From an uncultured Clostridia bacterium (GTDB taxonomy: Bacteria > Bacillota > Clostridia > TANB77 > CAG-508), in NCBI GenBank assembly GCA_947630155.1, contig CANRGM010000100.1:11747-75746 (forward strand): a stretch of DNA of 64,000 nt, read 5' to 3'. The translations under genes were made by a program, and so were the position numbers. Each line of letters begins with the position of its first letter. Position 1 is the first letter of the stretch. Below, piece after piece: positions 9,465 through 18,298 of this stretch. Below the pieces are notes generated by a model. That model saw only the letters and a program-made list of their open reading frames with translations. It was not told where the DNA came from and made no database searches.

Positions 9465-9508
9465 AAAAACTTGGTGGTATGATATTTTTAATAATCACCA
9501 AGTTTTTT
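9465..9508 (+). terminator. Terminator or attenuator between secG and rnr
   Basis: AAAAACTTGGTG (9465-9476) pairs with CACCAAGTTTTTT (9496-9508), ending in six T. It lies 24 nt before the rnr start, so it may attenuate read-through into rnr. Confidence 0.75.
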
Positions 9509-9531
9509 ACATATCAAGAGAGGAGGTTTTA

Positions 9532-11769
9532 ATGGAGGAAAATAAACAAATTATTTTAAAATTTATGTCAGATGAAAAATATGTTCCTATGAAAGCAAAA
9601 GATTTAGCATTTATTCTTGGAGTCCCTAAAGAAAAGCACACAGAATTTCATCAAATTTTAAAAGAGTTAGAAGATGAATACAAAATAGAAGTAACTAAAA
9701 AAGGAAAATACATGATTGTTGATGATAATGTGTATAGAACAGGTGTTATAAGATTAAATCAAAAAGGATTTGGTTTTGTTAAGTTAAATAAATTGATAGA
9801 TTCAGAAACTTCGGAAGAAGAAATTTTTATTTCAAATAGCAATACTTTCAATGCATTAAATGGAGATGAGGTAGTAGTAAAAATAATTGCATCAAATGAT
9901 AAAGAATCACAACATAAGGAAGGAAAGGTTATTAAAATACTAAGACATGAAAAGAATACAATAGTGGGAACCTTTCAAAGTAATAGGAATTTTGGCTTTG
10001 TTGTTCCTGATGATAAGAAATTTGGAACAGATATTTTCATTTCAAAAAAAGATTTTGGAAAAGCCAAGAATAATCAAAAAGTTATAGTAAAAATTACTAA
10101 ATATGCCCAAAAAGGAAGAAAAGCTGAGGGTAAAGTAATAGAGATTCTAGGATATAAAGATGAAGCTGGAATAGACATGATTTCTTTAGTTAAAGAATAT
10201 GATTTACCATATGAATTTCCTGAGCCAGTATTAAAAGAAGCAAAATCGTTGGAAATTAGTATTACACAAAAGGAATTAAAAAATAGAATAGATTTAAGAG
10301 AAAAAGAATTATTTACTATAGATGGTGAGGATGCAAAGGATTTAGATGATGCTGTTTGTGTGGAAAAAAATGAAGAAGGAAATTACATTTTAGGGGTTCA
10401 TATAGCAGATGTTAGCCATTATGTTAAAGAAAATTCTATGTTAGATAAAGAAGCTATATTGAGAGGAACAAGTGTATATATGATGGATAGGGTTATTCCA
10501 ATGCTTCCAAAAGAATTATCAAATGGTATATGTAGCTTAAATGAAGGAGAAGATAGGTTTGCACTATCTGTTATTATGGAAATTAATAATAAAGGACAAG
10601 TTATTTCTTCAGATATTTGTAAAAGCATAATTAAAGTTACTAAAAGAATGTCTTATACAAATGTATATAAAATATTGCAGTATATTAATTCAACAGAAAA
10701 ACTTAAAAATGAATGCGAAAAGAATATAAAAGAAATTTTTAATGATGATGAAATGCAATTTACTAAACAAGATTTAGATAAAATAAATGAATATAAGAAA
10801 TATTTTAATCATTTTAAACTAATGGCTGAATTAGCTTTAATTTTAAAAGGTAAGAGAGAAAAAGACGGAAGTTTAGATTTAGATGTACCAGAAAGTAAAA
10901 TTATATTAGATGAAAATGGAATTGCAATTGATGTAAAGAAATATGAAATCACATTTGCAAATGAAATTATAGAACAGTTTATGCTAATAGCAAATGAAAC
11001 AGTAGCGGAAAAGTTTTATTGGCTTGAAGCTCCTTTTATATATAGAGTTCATCCTGAACCAGATATGGATAAAATAAAAGAATTAAATTCTTTTATTTGG
11101 AATTTAGGTTATAGAATAAAAGCTAACAAAGATAATATTCATCCCAAAGCCTTTGCAGAGGTTTTAGAACAAGTTAAGGGTAAACCTGAAGAAAGAATAG
11201 TATCAAATTTAATTTTAAGAACTTTAAAAATTGCTCAATATGAAAGTGAGAATCGTGGACATTTTGGAATAGCAAGTAAATATTATTGTCATTTTACATC
11301 ACCAATTAGAAGGTATCCAGATTTGTTTATTCACAGAATCATATCAAAATATATAGAAAAAAATTATAATTTATCTCAGGATGAGTTAGAAAAGTATTCA
11401 GAAGAAGCAACAAAATATGCTAAAACATCATCAGAAAGAGAAAAGATTGCACAAAAAGTAGAAAGAGATAGTGTAGATATAAAAAAGGCTGAATATATGC
11501 AGTCTAAACTGGGAGAAGAATATGATGGGATAATATCAAATATAACTTCTTTTGGTATTTTTGTGGAATTAGAAAATACAGTAGAAGGGCTAATAAGGTT
11601 TGAAAATTTAGGTAATGAATATTATATTTATGATGAAGAACGCAAAATGTTGATTGGGGAAAACACTAAAACTATGTTTAAAATAGGAGACATTATTCGC
11701 ATAAGAGTAATTGAGGCAAATAAAGAAATGAGAAGAATTTCATTTGAAAGAGTATATGAGGACATTTAA
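9532..11769 (+). CDS. rnr: Ribonuclease R
   Basis: 745 residues, full length for RNase R/VacB, a processive 3'-5' exoribonuclease. Order: an N-terminal winged-helix part, two cold-shock-type OB folds (GFGFVKL near 75; NFGFVVPDD near 150), the RNB catalytic domain with IDGEDAKDLDDAV (around 262-274, catalytic Asp cluster) and GHFGIASKYYCHFTSPIRRYPDL (around 577-599), then a C-terminal S1 domain (YDGIISNITSFGIFVELE). AGGAGG lies 5 nt before the ATG. smpB, the common next gene, is not here. Confidence 0.96.
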   Translation: MEENKQIILKFMSDEKYVPMKAKDLAFILGVPKEKHTEFHQILKELEDEYKIEVTKKGKYMIVDDNVYRTGVIRLNQKGFGFVKLNKLIDSETSEEEIFISNSNTFNALNGDEVVVKIIASNDKESQHKEGKVIKILRHEKNTIVGTFQSNRNFGFVVPDDKKFGTDIFISKKDFGKAKNNQKVIVKITKYAQKGRKAEGKVIEILGYKDEAGIDMISLVKEYDLPYEFPEPVLKEAKSLEISITQKELKNRIDLREKELFTIDGEDAKDLDDAVCVEKNEEGNYILGVHIADVSHYVKENSMLDKEAILRGTSVYMMDRVIPMLPKELSNGICSLNEGEDRFALSVIMEINNKGQVISSDICKSIIKVTKRMSYTNVYKILQYINSTEKLKNECEKNIKEIFNDDEMQFTKQDLDKINEYKKYFNHFKLMAELALILKGKREKDGSLDLDVPESKIILDENGIAIDVKKYEITFANEIIEQFMLIANETVAEKFYWLEAPFIYRVHPEPDMDKIKELNSFIWNLGYRIKANKDNIHPKAFAEVLEQVKGKPEERIVSNLILRTLKIAQYESENRGHFGIASKYYCHFTSPIRRYPDLFIHRIISKYIEKNYNLSQDELEKYSEEATKYAKTSSEREKIAQKVERDSVDIKKAEYMQSKLGEEYDGIISNITSFGIFVELENTVEGLIRFENLGNEYYIYDEERKMLIGENTKTMFKIGDIIRIRVIEANKEMRRISFERVYEDI

Positions 11770-11784
11770 AAATGTCCTCATATA
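11753..11784. terminator. Long hairpin at the rnr stop codon, between convergent units
   Basis: TATATGAGGACAT (11753-11765) pairs with ATGTCCTCATATA (11772-11784) across the rnr stop. The T-tract is weak on both strands. Its position between rnr and a converging minus-strand gene suggests a bidirectional transcript end. Confidence 0.5.
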
Positions 11785-11799
11785 TTTCATATATAAAAA

Positions 11800-11964
11800 T
11801 TATAATCCAAATAATACTACATTAACAAAAATTGTACATATAATATTAAATATTGCAACAGTTAAACTACCACCAACATTATTATTAACTTTATATTCAT
11901 AAATTGCATATGAAATATTTTTTATTAAAATCCAAATACTTAAAATACAAACTATTAATTTCAT
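11800..11964 (-). CDS. Small two-helix membrane protein at end of the ger operon
   Basis: A 54-residue ORF. ATG 11964 follows a perfect AGGAGG by 5 nt (GGAGGATTTAA-ATG). Two hydrophobic helices (about residues 2-20 and 33-52) flank a polar YEYKVNNNVGG loop. It lies 36 nt downstream of gerKC on the same strand. Small two-helix D subunits are known beside several Bacillus GerA-type operons. Length, topology and position fit, but I see no diagnostic motif, so the link to germination is inference. Confidence 0.6.
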   Translation of the reverse strand: MKLIVCILSIWILIKNISYAIYEYKVNNNVGGSLTVAIFNIICTIFVNVVLFGL

Positions 11965-12000
11965 TTAAATCCTCCTAAAATATTATTTATATGTTACCAT

Positions 12001-13321
12001 TTATGGTGCTTTATTAAATTCATAGCCAGAATTAACATACACATTAACTTTTACATCGAAAAATGCATTTTTGTAATTTTCAAGCCAATTCGAATCAATC
12101 CATTCTTCCCATGTTAAATATTTGGATAAAGCATATTTACCAAAACCAGAAATGTCTGAGTTTAACTCTTTGGAAGTCTTATATAAATAATTTTCTAATT
12201 GAATTTTTATATATTCTTCAGTATACCTATTTATAGTATTTATATCATCTGAAGAACTGTAATTGGTATCTTCATCCAAAGAAAGCCCAAACCCTTCTAA
12301 AAATACTTCTATTGAAATATAAGGTGATCCATTTATAAATTCCAAATCGATTTTAGAATTTTTCTTCTTATTTATTCGTAAATCAATACTTGAATTTGAG
12401 GTAAATGGGTCTGGTATTGAAATTGTACATGTTTTTAATTTATTAGTAACTAGTAGATAACAAATTGTTTCCATTCCAGTTAATTCGCCAACTAATTTAT
12501 CATCATAAAAAACTGCAGTACCAAAAGTTTCTACACCGATTTGAATCTTCAATAGGGGTTTCATTTGCTTTAGCTTGACTATCAGCTTCACTATCTACTG
12601 ATTGATCAGTTCCAGATCCACTACTACTGCTACTATTTCCATTATTAGAACTATTGCCAGAACCGCCAGATTCACCACCAGAAGAACTTCCACCATTGTT
12701 TTGGCTACTTCCATTGCCATTATTGACTCCTCCCAAAATAGCATGTCCTTGCATATAAGTACTTTTAACAGCACTTAGAAAGTCTGTTAATTTAGTAGAA
12801 GTAGTATATCCTGTATATTCACTTGAATTTAAAGCAACTTCATAATATCTTGCAGTTAATGTTTCAATAGATGGAGAAGCATTATTAATAAATTCTTTAG
12901 CAGTGCATCTTGAGACTATTATGTTACAATCGGGTCTTATTTCTATATTATTTGCTAGTGTATCCAAATATTCAGAGATACCTTGTTCTGCTAATTCCTC
13001 AGAAATAACAATAACTTTACAATGAGCTAAATATACCTCTTTACTAATATAACTATTAATCAAACCAATACCAGAACTTATACTACTACAATCAACAGAA
13101 ATAGAATCTGTTTTACTTGCTTGACTACTTCCAGAATCAGAGCTAGAACTTGGAATAGAAAATTGTAAAGTTAGGGTTAGTGATTTATTGTCAGAAATAT
13201 CTAGTCCTAAAGCAGTTGCATAAGCTAATTCTTCAATTCCTCTTGAGTCATAGCAACCAGAAAGTAGAGTAAGGTTTGTAAATAATATACATAAAATTAA
13301 AAAATACTTAGTTTTCTTCAT
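12001..13321 (-). CDS. gerKC: Germinant receptor lipoprotein GerKC, read through one +1 CGG frameshift
   Basis: The C subunit of a GerA-type receptor in the spore inner membrane. A signal peptide with lipobox LLSGC (Cys 23) leads into GCYDSRGIEELAYATALGLD, the hallmark start of Ger(x)C proteins. A long Ser/Gly/Asn-rich linker (about residues 202-245) precedes the C-terminal half. The frame breaks at CGG (minus strand, C at 12538): ...ASN AAT C|GGT GTA GAA. Skipping the C joins ETPIEDSN to GVETFGTAVFYDDKLVG, giving 439 residues. Without the shift the protein stops after 272 residues. No other defect is seen. Confidence 0.85.
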
Positions 13322-13357
13322 ATTATATATTGTATGAATTTATCATACCCTTCCTTT
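13322..13357 (-). promoter_or_regulatory. Distant Shine-Dalgarno with hairpin before gerKC
   Basis: AAAGGAAGG lies about 28 nt before the gerKC ATG. A perfect 6-bp hairpin, GTATGA-TAAAT-TCATAC (13348 down to 13332), separates them and leaves 10 nt to the start. The stop codon of gerKB (TGA, 13345-13343) lies inside the hairpin, so ribosomes finishing gerKB would open it. Confidence 0.6.
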
Positions 13358-14447
13358 CTTTTTATTAATAATTCCTAGCTTTATATTAGCACTAATTAGT
13401 ATAAGTATACTAATTCCAAATATTAAGATTAAAGAGCTATACTTAAAGATTTTACCTATTATATTGTTTAGAGTGGCAAAATTGCTTGGTAAAATAAGAA
13501 GACCTAATATAAGCAAATTAATAGTATAATTAATAGAACTTGAATCACTTATTTTAGTTATTTTTTTGAATACATATATACAAAAATATATTGCAATACT
13601 TATATAGGAAATTGTAGAAATTATCCAAATCAAAATAAATACCGCATCAATTCTTTGGATGAATCTACCATATTCTAAATTTCTAGTTAATAAATATAAA
13701 GAGAATGATTCTCCACTTTTAAATGTAAAAGAAAGTGATAATAAAATACATGTTACACTTAAAAATAGGTATATTCCAGAAATTATTATTGAAATAATAG
13801 AAATCTTCTTAAATTCAGTGGTTTTATTAATAAAAGGATTAAGAAATAACAAATAGCATATTCCAGAATAACTAAATAAATTGCTTAATCCCATAAGAAA
13901 TGTTTCGTTTGCTCCATAACCTAAAATAGGAAAAATTCTTTGTGGAGTAAAATCCTTTATTGAGGATAAAAGGATTACTATTATACTTAGAAAAACAATT
14001 GGAATTATTATAAGGTTTGCTTTTGCTAGAACTTTTATTGAAAATTTATTTGTAATGGTACTACTAACAAGGAAAAATAACACAATATATATCAAAGGTG
14101 ATGTTCTAAAATATATTAATTGCAGTGTTTCTGAAAAGTTTTTAATAACAAACATTGGAACTAGTATTAATAAAAATATATAAAAAATGCCCATAATAAT
14201 TTTCAAAGTATTTCCACCTAAAAATTCGCATACATCTAAAATATCTTTGCCTTGAAATTTTTTAAATAAATACGAGATAAACCATGCTATTAAAACAGCT
14301 ATAACAGACACATATAAAACATTTAGCCATGCAGAAGAACCGAGTACTAGATATAATTTCTTTTGGAGTGTTTAAAATTATTTTATTAGTCATAACTATT
14401 GAAATTAGTGCAATAGCCTCTATAAAACCAATTTTTTCTGAGTTCAT
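13343..14447 (-). CDS. gerKB: Germinant receptor permease subunit GerKB, read through one +1 CGG frameshift
   Basis: A ten-helix, APC-superfamily-like B subunit of the germinant receptor. The N-terminal 35 codons (MNSEKIGFIEAIALISIVMT..., start 14447 with AAGGAG upstream) are in one frame; the remaining membrane segments are in the +1 frame. The junction is ACT C|GGT TCT TCT GCA TGG with the C at 14342. Skipping it gives TGSSAWLNVLYVSV and a 367-residue protein, the usual GerAB length. All other codons are intact, which argues against simple decay. Confidence 0.85.
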
Positions 14448-14507
14448 TAATATAATTCTCCTTCCTTTTATACAATTGTTTCCAAAATTAGTAAAATTAA
14501 TACTTTT

Positions 14508-16226
14508 TTATTTAACTTTATTATTCTTCCACAACATGCTAATCTTCCCTTGAGAATATTTTTTCTTGGGGCTAACAACATTAGAACGATTTTCTCGTTT
14601 CCATATTGGAGGCAAGAAATAAGAGGTTGCGGCCCTTTTATTGTTATGCAACATATATGGTGTAAGATATGGTGCACCAAAAGATTTTAAGTTGCTTAAA
14701 AATATAATTTGAATAAACAAACCAACTGCAATTCCTAGGAATCCGGCCATATAACCTAGGAAAATATAAATAAATCTACATATTCTTATTGTAAAATTAA
14801 AAGTAAAATCAGGTATACTAAATGAACAAATTGCAGTAATAGCAACTATTATAATTAAAACAGGACTAACAAGATTGGCATTAACAGCTGCTTCTCCAAG
14901 AATTAAACCGCCTACAATACCAATAGTTGGACCTATTGGAGAAGGAACTCGTAATCCTGCCTCACGGATAAGTTCGAATGAAACTTCCATTAGTAGAATT
15001 TCTATAATTGTTGGAAAGGGGACAGTCTCACGGGCTGCTTCTATAGTAAATAATAATTCAGTTGGCAATAATTCATGATGGTAGGCTGTTACTGCAACAT
15101 AAATTCCAGGTAAAAATAGTGCAAAAAATATTGCTACTAATCTGATTAATCTTAACATATCTGAAAATTGGAATTTGAAATTTGTGTCTTCAGGAGATGA
15201 TAAAAAATCAGACAGAACTCCTGGAGCAAGAAGAACATAAGGAGTACCATTTACTATTATTGCAACTCTTCCTTCTAATATGTGAGTAACAGTCTTATCA
15301 GGTCTTTCAGTTGCAAGAAGTTGAGGGAATAAACTGCTAGCATTATCTTGAATTAATTGTTCAAGTTGTCCAGATGATGTTAGATGATCTATGTCAAGAT
15401 TATTAATTCTATATTTTACTTCTGCAACTAAATCATTATTTGTAATATCTTTTAAATAGCATATAGCAACTTTAGTTTTTGTGATTTCCCCAACAGAACA
15501 ATTTTCAATTACTAAGTTCTCATTATTAATTATTCTTCGTATCATTGAAGTGTTAGTTCTTATGTTTTCTACAAATGCCTCTTGAGGACCTCTTATTACA
15601 ATTTCATTTTGAGGATTACTTACACTTCTTTGCTTAAAACCTTTTACATCAATATCAAATCCAACATTTATAGTATCCACAAGCAAAAAGCAGTTTCCCA
15701 TATTTATTCCTGAAAAAGCTTCTTCAAATTTTTCTATATGTTTAACATCGTTTTGTGGAATAAGATGGTCCATAATATAGTTTTGTAAATTAAATTTTTT
15801 TATCTTTCTAATTACAACATCATTATTATTGAATTCTGAGACTATTTCTTTTTCATCCCCTGTGTAAGTATTGGCTCTATTTCGTAGCATAAGAGGGTTT
15901 AATACAGAGGCATTAATAATCTTAGATTCCACCATTCCATCTATATAAATTATTGCAGCATTGTATTCTTTGTTTCTTGCTGTTATTACAAATTCACGAA
16001 TAATTATGTCACTATTTATTAGGCTATTGTATTTTGTTTTTATGAAGTTAAGGTTTTCTTGTATATTAGTGTAAAAGTTGGTTGGCTCTAAGTCTTTTGC
16101 AGGGGAAACAGGAGTATTTTCTATGTCTTTTACATTTTCAGTGGTCAAGAAGAAATTGTATTCATTTTGAGGGCTATATTTGAAAAATTGATTGTAGATT
16201 TTTTTGAAAATGTTATTTTGATTCAT
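14508..16226 (-). CDS. gerKA: Germinant receptor subunit GerKA
   Basis: 572 residues. The A subunit has a large soluble N-terminal domain, here with GFDIDVKGFKQRSVSNPQNE and VIRGPQEAFVENIRTNTSMIRRI (around 195-230), and a C-terminal membrane domain starting near residue 335. Signature FPTIIEILLMEVSFELIREAGLRVP and GPTIGIVGGLILGEAAV are intact. No in-frame CGG. AAAGGA lies 12 nt before the ATG. First gene of the ger operon; the gap to spoIVA (about 200 nt) should hold its promoter, likely forespore-specific, but I could not define boxes with confidence. Confidence 0.95.
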   Translation of the reverse strand: MNQNNIFKKIYNQFFKYSPQNEYNFFLTTENVKDIENTPVSPAKDLEPTNFYTNIQENLNFIKTKYNSLINSDIIIREFVITARNKEYNAAIIYIDGMVESKIINASVLNPLMLRNRANTYTGDEKEIVSEFNNNDVVIRKIKKFNLQNYIMDHLIPQNDVKHIEKFEEAFSGINMGNCFLLVDTINVGFDIDVKGFKQRSVSNPQNEIVIRGPQEAFVENIRTNTSMIRRIINNENLVIENCSVGEITKTKVAICYLKDITNNDLVAEVKYRINNLDIDHLTSSGQLEQLIQDNASSLFPQLLATERPDKTVTHILEGRVAIIVNGTPYVLLAPGVLSDFLSSPEDTNFKFQFSDMLRLIRLVAIFFALFLPGIYVAVTAYHHELLPTELLFTIEAARETVPFPTIIEILLMEVSFELIREAGLRVPSPIGPTIGIVGGLILGEAAVNANLVSPVLIIIVAITAICSFSIPDFTFNFTIRICRFIYIFLGYMAGFLGIAVGLFIQIIFLSNLKSFGAPYLTPYMLHNNKRAATSYFLPPIWKRENRSNVVSPKKKYSQGKISMLWKNNKVK

Positions 16227-16389
16227 AGTTGAGTTGTATCCTTTCTATTTTTGATAATTATTTGTAGTATTTGCAAAAATTTTGAAAATATGTATTTTTT
16301 TTGGATTTGTATAGTATTGCATATTCTGATAACATGGATAAAATATATTATATTTTCATTGAGCATAGGATTTTAGTAGAAAGTTTTAG

Positions 16390-16418
16390 GGCACCTATAT
16401 TAGTATAGGTGCCCTTTT
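16390..16418. terminator. Hairpin between spoIVA and gerKA
   Basis: GGGCACCTATA pairs with TATAGGTGCCC (about 16390-16415) with TTTT on the + side. It lies 8 nt past the spoIVA stop and would end the spoIVA transcript, although the U-tract on the minus side is poor. Confidence 0.6.
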
Positions 16419-16425
16419 AAAAATA

Positions 16426-16701
16426 TTACAATATAATACAAATCAATCCACTACTTCCTTCATTAACAATACGCTCCAAAGTCTCCTGCAATTTCGCCTG
16501 AGAGTCTTCTGGCATTCTACATAACTTATTTTGTAATCCTTCATTAACTAGTTCATGTAAACTTTTACCAAAAATATTTGATTCCCAAATCTTCTTAGGA
16601 TCACTTTCAAATTCAGAAAGTAGATAATTAACAAGTTCTTCAGATTGTTTTTCACTACCTACTATAGGAGAAACTTCAGTTTCAATATCAGCACGAATCA
16701 T
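16426..16701 (-). pseudogene. spoIVA: 3' portion of interrupted spoIVA
   Basis: 91 codons that match the C-terminus of SpoIVA, the spore coat basement-layer ATPase: MIRADIETEVSPIVGSEKQS, then FGKSLHELVNEGLQNKL, MPEDSQAKLQETLE and GLICIIL at the end. The upstream side is joined to foreign DNA at CATGTG 16699-16704. The rest of the gene resumes at 63930. The 91 codons have no stop, frameshift or visible decay, which suggests continuing selection and thus regular excision of the element. It has no ribosome site of its own. Confidence 0.95.
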
Positions 16702-16704
16702 GTG
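16699..16704. other. attL core CATGTG
   Basis: CATGTG at the left junction: spoIVA sequence ends at cgaat-CATGTG and element sequence starts with tatggg. The same hexamer is at 63924-63929. In the circle, arms CTGTTTAG and CTAAACAG would flank the core as inverted repeats, and their centre falls on TG, a plausible crossover dinucleotide for a serine recombinase. Confidence 0.85.
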
Positions 16705-16825
16705 TATGGGACGCTCTAAACAGACACAGATAATTAATAGAACATCTAATCAATTTGTAAAGCGTAGAGTTCATGGGACACAAGAGGTTAAGTTTGAATT
16801 TGCTATTGCTATTGATGATATTTAA
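16703..16825 (+). other. Displaced C-terminal exon of the second recombinase
   Basis: In the excised circle the ORF of the recombinase at 62305 would pass through CATGTG and continue here in frame (TGT ATG GGA CGC TCT AAA CAG...) for 40 residues, ending in VKFEFAIAIDDI and TAA at 16823-16825. A strong terminator follows at once. In the integrated state this stretch has no promoter or ribosome site. The join is deduced from frame arithmetic and remains to be observed. Confidence 0.7.
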
Positions 16826-16835
16826 TAAAATAAAA

Positions 16836-16871
16836 AAGATGCATTAATTAAAAAAATTATATGCATCTTTT
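16836..16871. terminator. Strong terminator at the left end of the element
   Basis: AAAAGATGCAT pairs with ATGCATCTTTT around an AT-rich loop, with seven T on the + strand and A-rich sequence on the other side. It lies 11 nt after the displaced recombinase exon, as expected if the recombinase transcript ends here in the circle. Confidence 0.8.
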
Positions 16872-16890
16872 TTTAATGGAGGTGAGAAAA

Positions 16891-17337
16891 ATAGAAAATA
16901 CTAAAGTAAAAAATTTCTTTGATAAGAAATCAAAAGGAGCACAAGATATAATAGTAAAAATAATTGAGGATAGTTTATTGTGTTTATATAATCAAGAAAA
17001 GATTAAAGATGAAACACTAAACAGAGTTATATCTTTTTACTTTTTATTGATTGAACATCAATATGACAAGATGATAGAATTTGATGATTTTACTGTTGAT
17101 GAGAAAAAGATAATATTTCAAATTTTAATTGAAGGTATTGCATCAGTTTATGTTGATAATGAATACTTAGAATATTCTGACAGAGGAACTAAATATAAGC
17201 AAGTAATAATAGAAGAACTATTATCATTTTTTAGATATATCACAAAATTTAGTAAAGAGAAAGTATTTAAAATTTACTATGATGAAGTTCAGAAATATAG
17301 AAGATTAAGTTTTAGTTGGGATGATATTCCTTATTAA
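16891..17337 (+). CDS. Hypothetical protein, probable ATA start
   Basis: A 148-residue, mostly helical protein I do not recognise, first gene of the element. GGAGGT (16878-16883) is 7 nt before ATA 16891. The only NTG codons nearby are ATG 16876 and GTG 16882, which overlap the ribosome site, and ATG 16861 inside the terminator. ATA is therefore the best start. The C-terminus ends YRRLSFSWDDIPY. Small cytosolic early-region protein; function unknown. Confidence 0.65.
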   Translation: MENTKVKNFFDKKSKGAQDIIVKIIEDSLLCLYNQEKIKDETLNRVISFYFLLIEHQYDKMIEFDDFTVDEKKIIFQILIEGIASVYVDNEYLEYSDRGTKYKQVIIEELLSFFRYITKFSKEKVFKIYYDEVQKYRRLSFSWDDIPY

Positions 17338-17382
17338 AATAAATAGCACAGAATTGATTTTGTAAGCAAAGGAGGGATTTCA

Positions 17383-17484
17383 ATGTTTTTAGTAGGGTTT
17401 ATTTTAGGTGCAATGACTGGAGGATGTCTTGCTATTGTTTTACACTGCATAGTTATAGTAGGAAAGGAGAGTGAAAAAGAATAG
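17383..17484 (+). CDS. DUF3789-like small membrane protein
   Basis: 33 residues (MFLVGFILGAMTGGCLAIVL...), one transmembrane helix and a charged GKESEKE tail. GGAGGG lies 8 nt before ATG. Size, glycine-rich helix and position beside DUF3560 match the DUF3789 family common in Clostridia conjugative elements. Its stop TAG overlaps the ATA where the next gene appears to begin, so translation is probably coupled. Confidence 0.7.
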   Translation: MFLVGFILGAMTGGCLAIVLHCIVIVGKESEKE

Positions 17485-18206
17485 GAGGAAGAGAAGATTT
17501 TGAAGAAAGAAGAGAGGCTAGAAAAGAAAGATATGAGGAGCTTTCTAAAAAGGCAGAGGAGAGGTCAGAACAATATATGAATTCTAAAGCTAATAGAATT
17601 CTAGAAATGACACCTGGACAGCCTATAATAGTTGGTCATCATTCAGAAAAAATGGCAAGAAGATTACACGAAAAGGCTTGGAATGATATTGGAAAATCTA
17701 TCGAAGAAGATAAGAAAAGTAAGTATTATAAGGATAAGGCAGAAACGCTTGAAAGTAGTAATGTTATTTATGGTGATGATCCCAATGCAATTAGTAAATT
17801 AAAAGAAAAATTAGAGTATTTGGAAAAGCAAAGAGAACTTATAAAAGCTGATGAAAATCATAAATCTTGGCAACTACAAAATATTGGAGCTCGAATAAGA
17901 GAAACTAAAAAAAGAATTGAAAGAATGGAAGAATTAGAAAATATTAATTTTGAGGATAAAGAGTTTGTAGGAGGAAAAATAATTCATAACAAAAAAATAA
18001 ATAGGATTCAAATAATATTTAATGATATTCCATCAGAAGATATTCGTAGTAATTTAAAACATAATGGATTTCATTGGTCTAGGTCTGAAGGAGCTTGGCA
18101 AAGAGAATTTAATCAAAATACTATAAGAGCTACTAATAGATTATTACAAGATGTATTAAATAAAGAAAATGTGCAGGAAATAGAAGACGAAGAAGAATTT
18201 GAGTAA
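17481..18206 (+). CDS. DUF3560 domain protein, ATA start
   Basis: 241 residues. The core GQPIIVGHHSEKMARRLHEKAW (around residues 45-66) is the DUF3560 signature, and the preceding RREARKERYEELSKKAEERSEQY matches the family's N-terminal helix. The frame is closed upstream by TGA 17472, and no ATG, GTG or TTG occurs before ATG 17577, which would delete the conserved helix. ATA 17481, 11 nt after AAAGGAG and overlapping the previous stop as ATAG, is the likely start. Role in elements of this kind is unknown. C-terminus is acidic (EIEDEEEFE). Confidence 0.72.
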   Translation: MGGREDFEERREARKERYEELSKKAEERSEQYMNSKANRILEMTPGQPIIVGHHSEKMARRLHEKAWNDIGKSIEEDKKSKYYKDKAETLESSNVIYGDDPNAISKLKEKLEYLEKQRELIKADENHKSWQLQNIGARIRETKKRIERMEELENINFEDKEFVGGKIIHNKKINRIQIIFNDIPSEDIRSNLKHNGFHWSRSEGAWQREFNQNTIRATNRLLQDVLNKENVQEIEDEEEFE

Positions 18207-18298
18207 TTATTGAGAGGTAAAACTACCCTAATAAAATATGAAAATGGCACAAAATCGATTCTCGTGCGAGTGAAACAAGGAGGTGAGCAGGAATACAG

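Noticed and set aside
12001..14447. gerKB and gerKC as ordinary pseudogenes
   Set aside because: Each has only one frame break, both at zero-phase CGG followed by a Gly codon, the same as in eight other places. The rest of both genes is undamaged.
16861..16890. ATG 16861 as the start of the first element gene
   Set aside because: It lies inside a terminator stem and has no ribosome site; GGAGGT points to ATA 16891.
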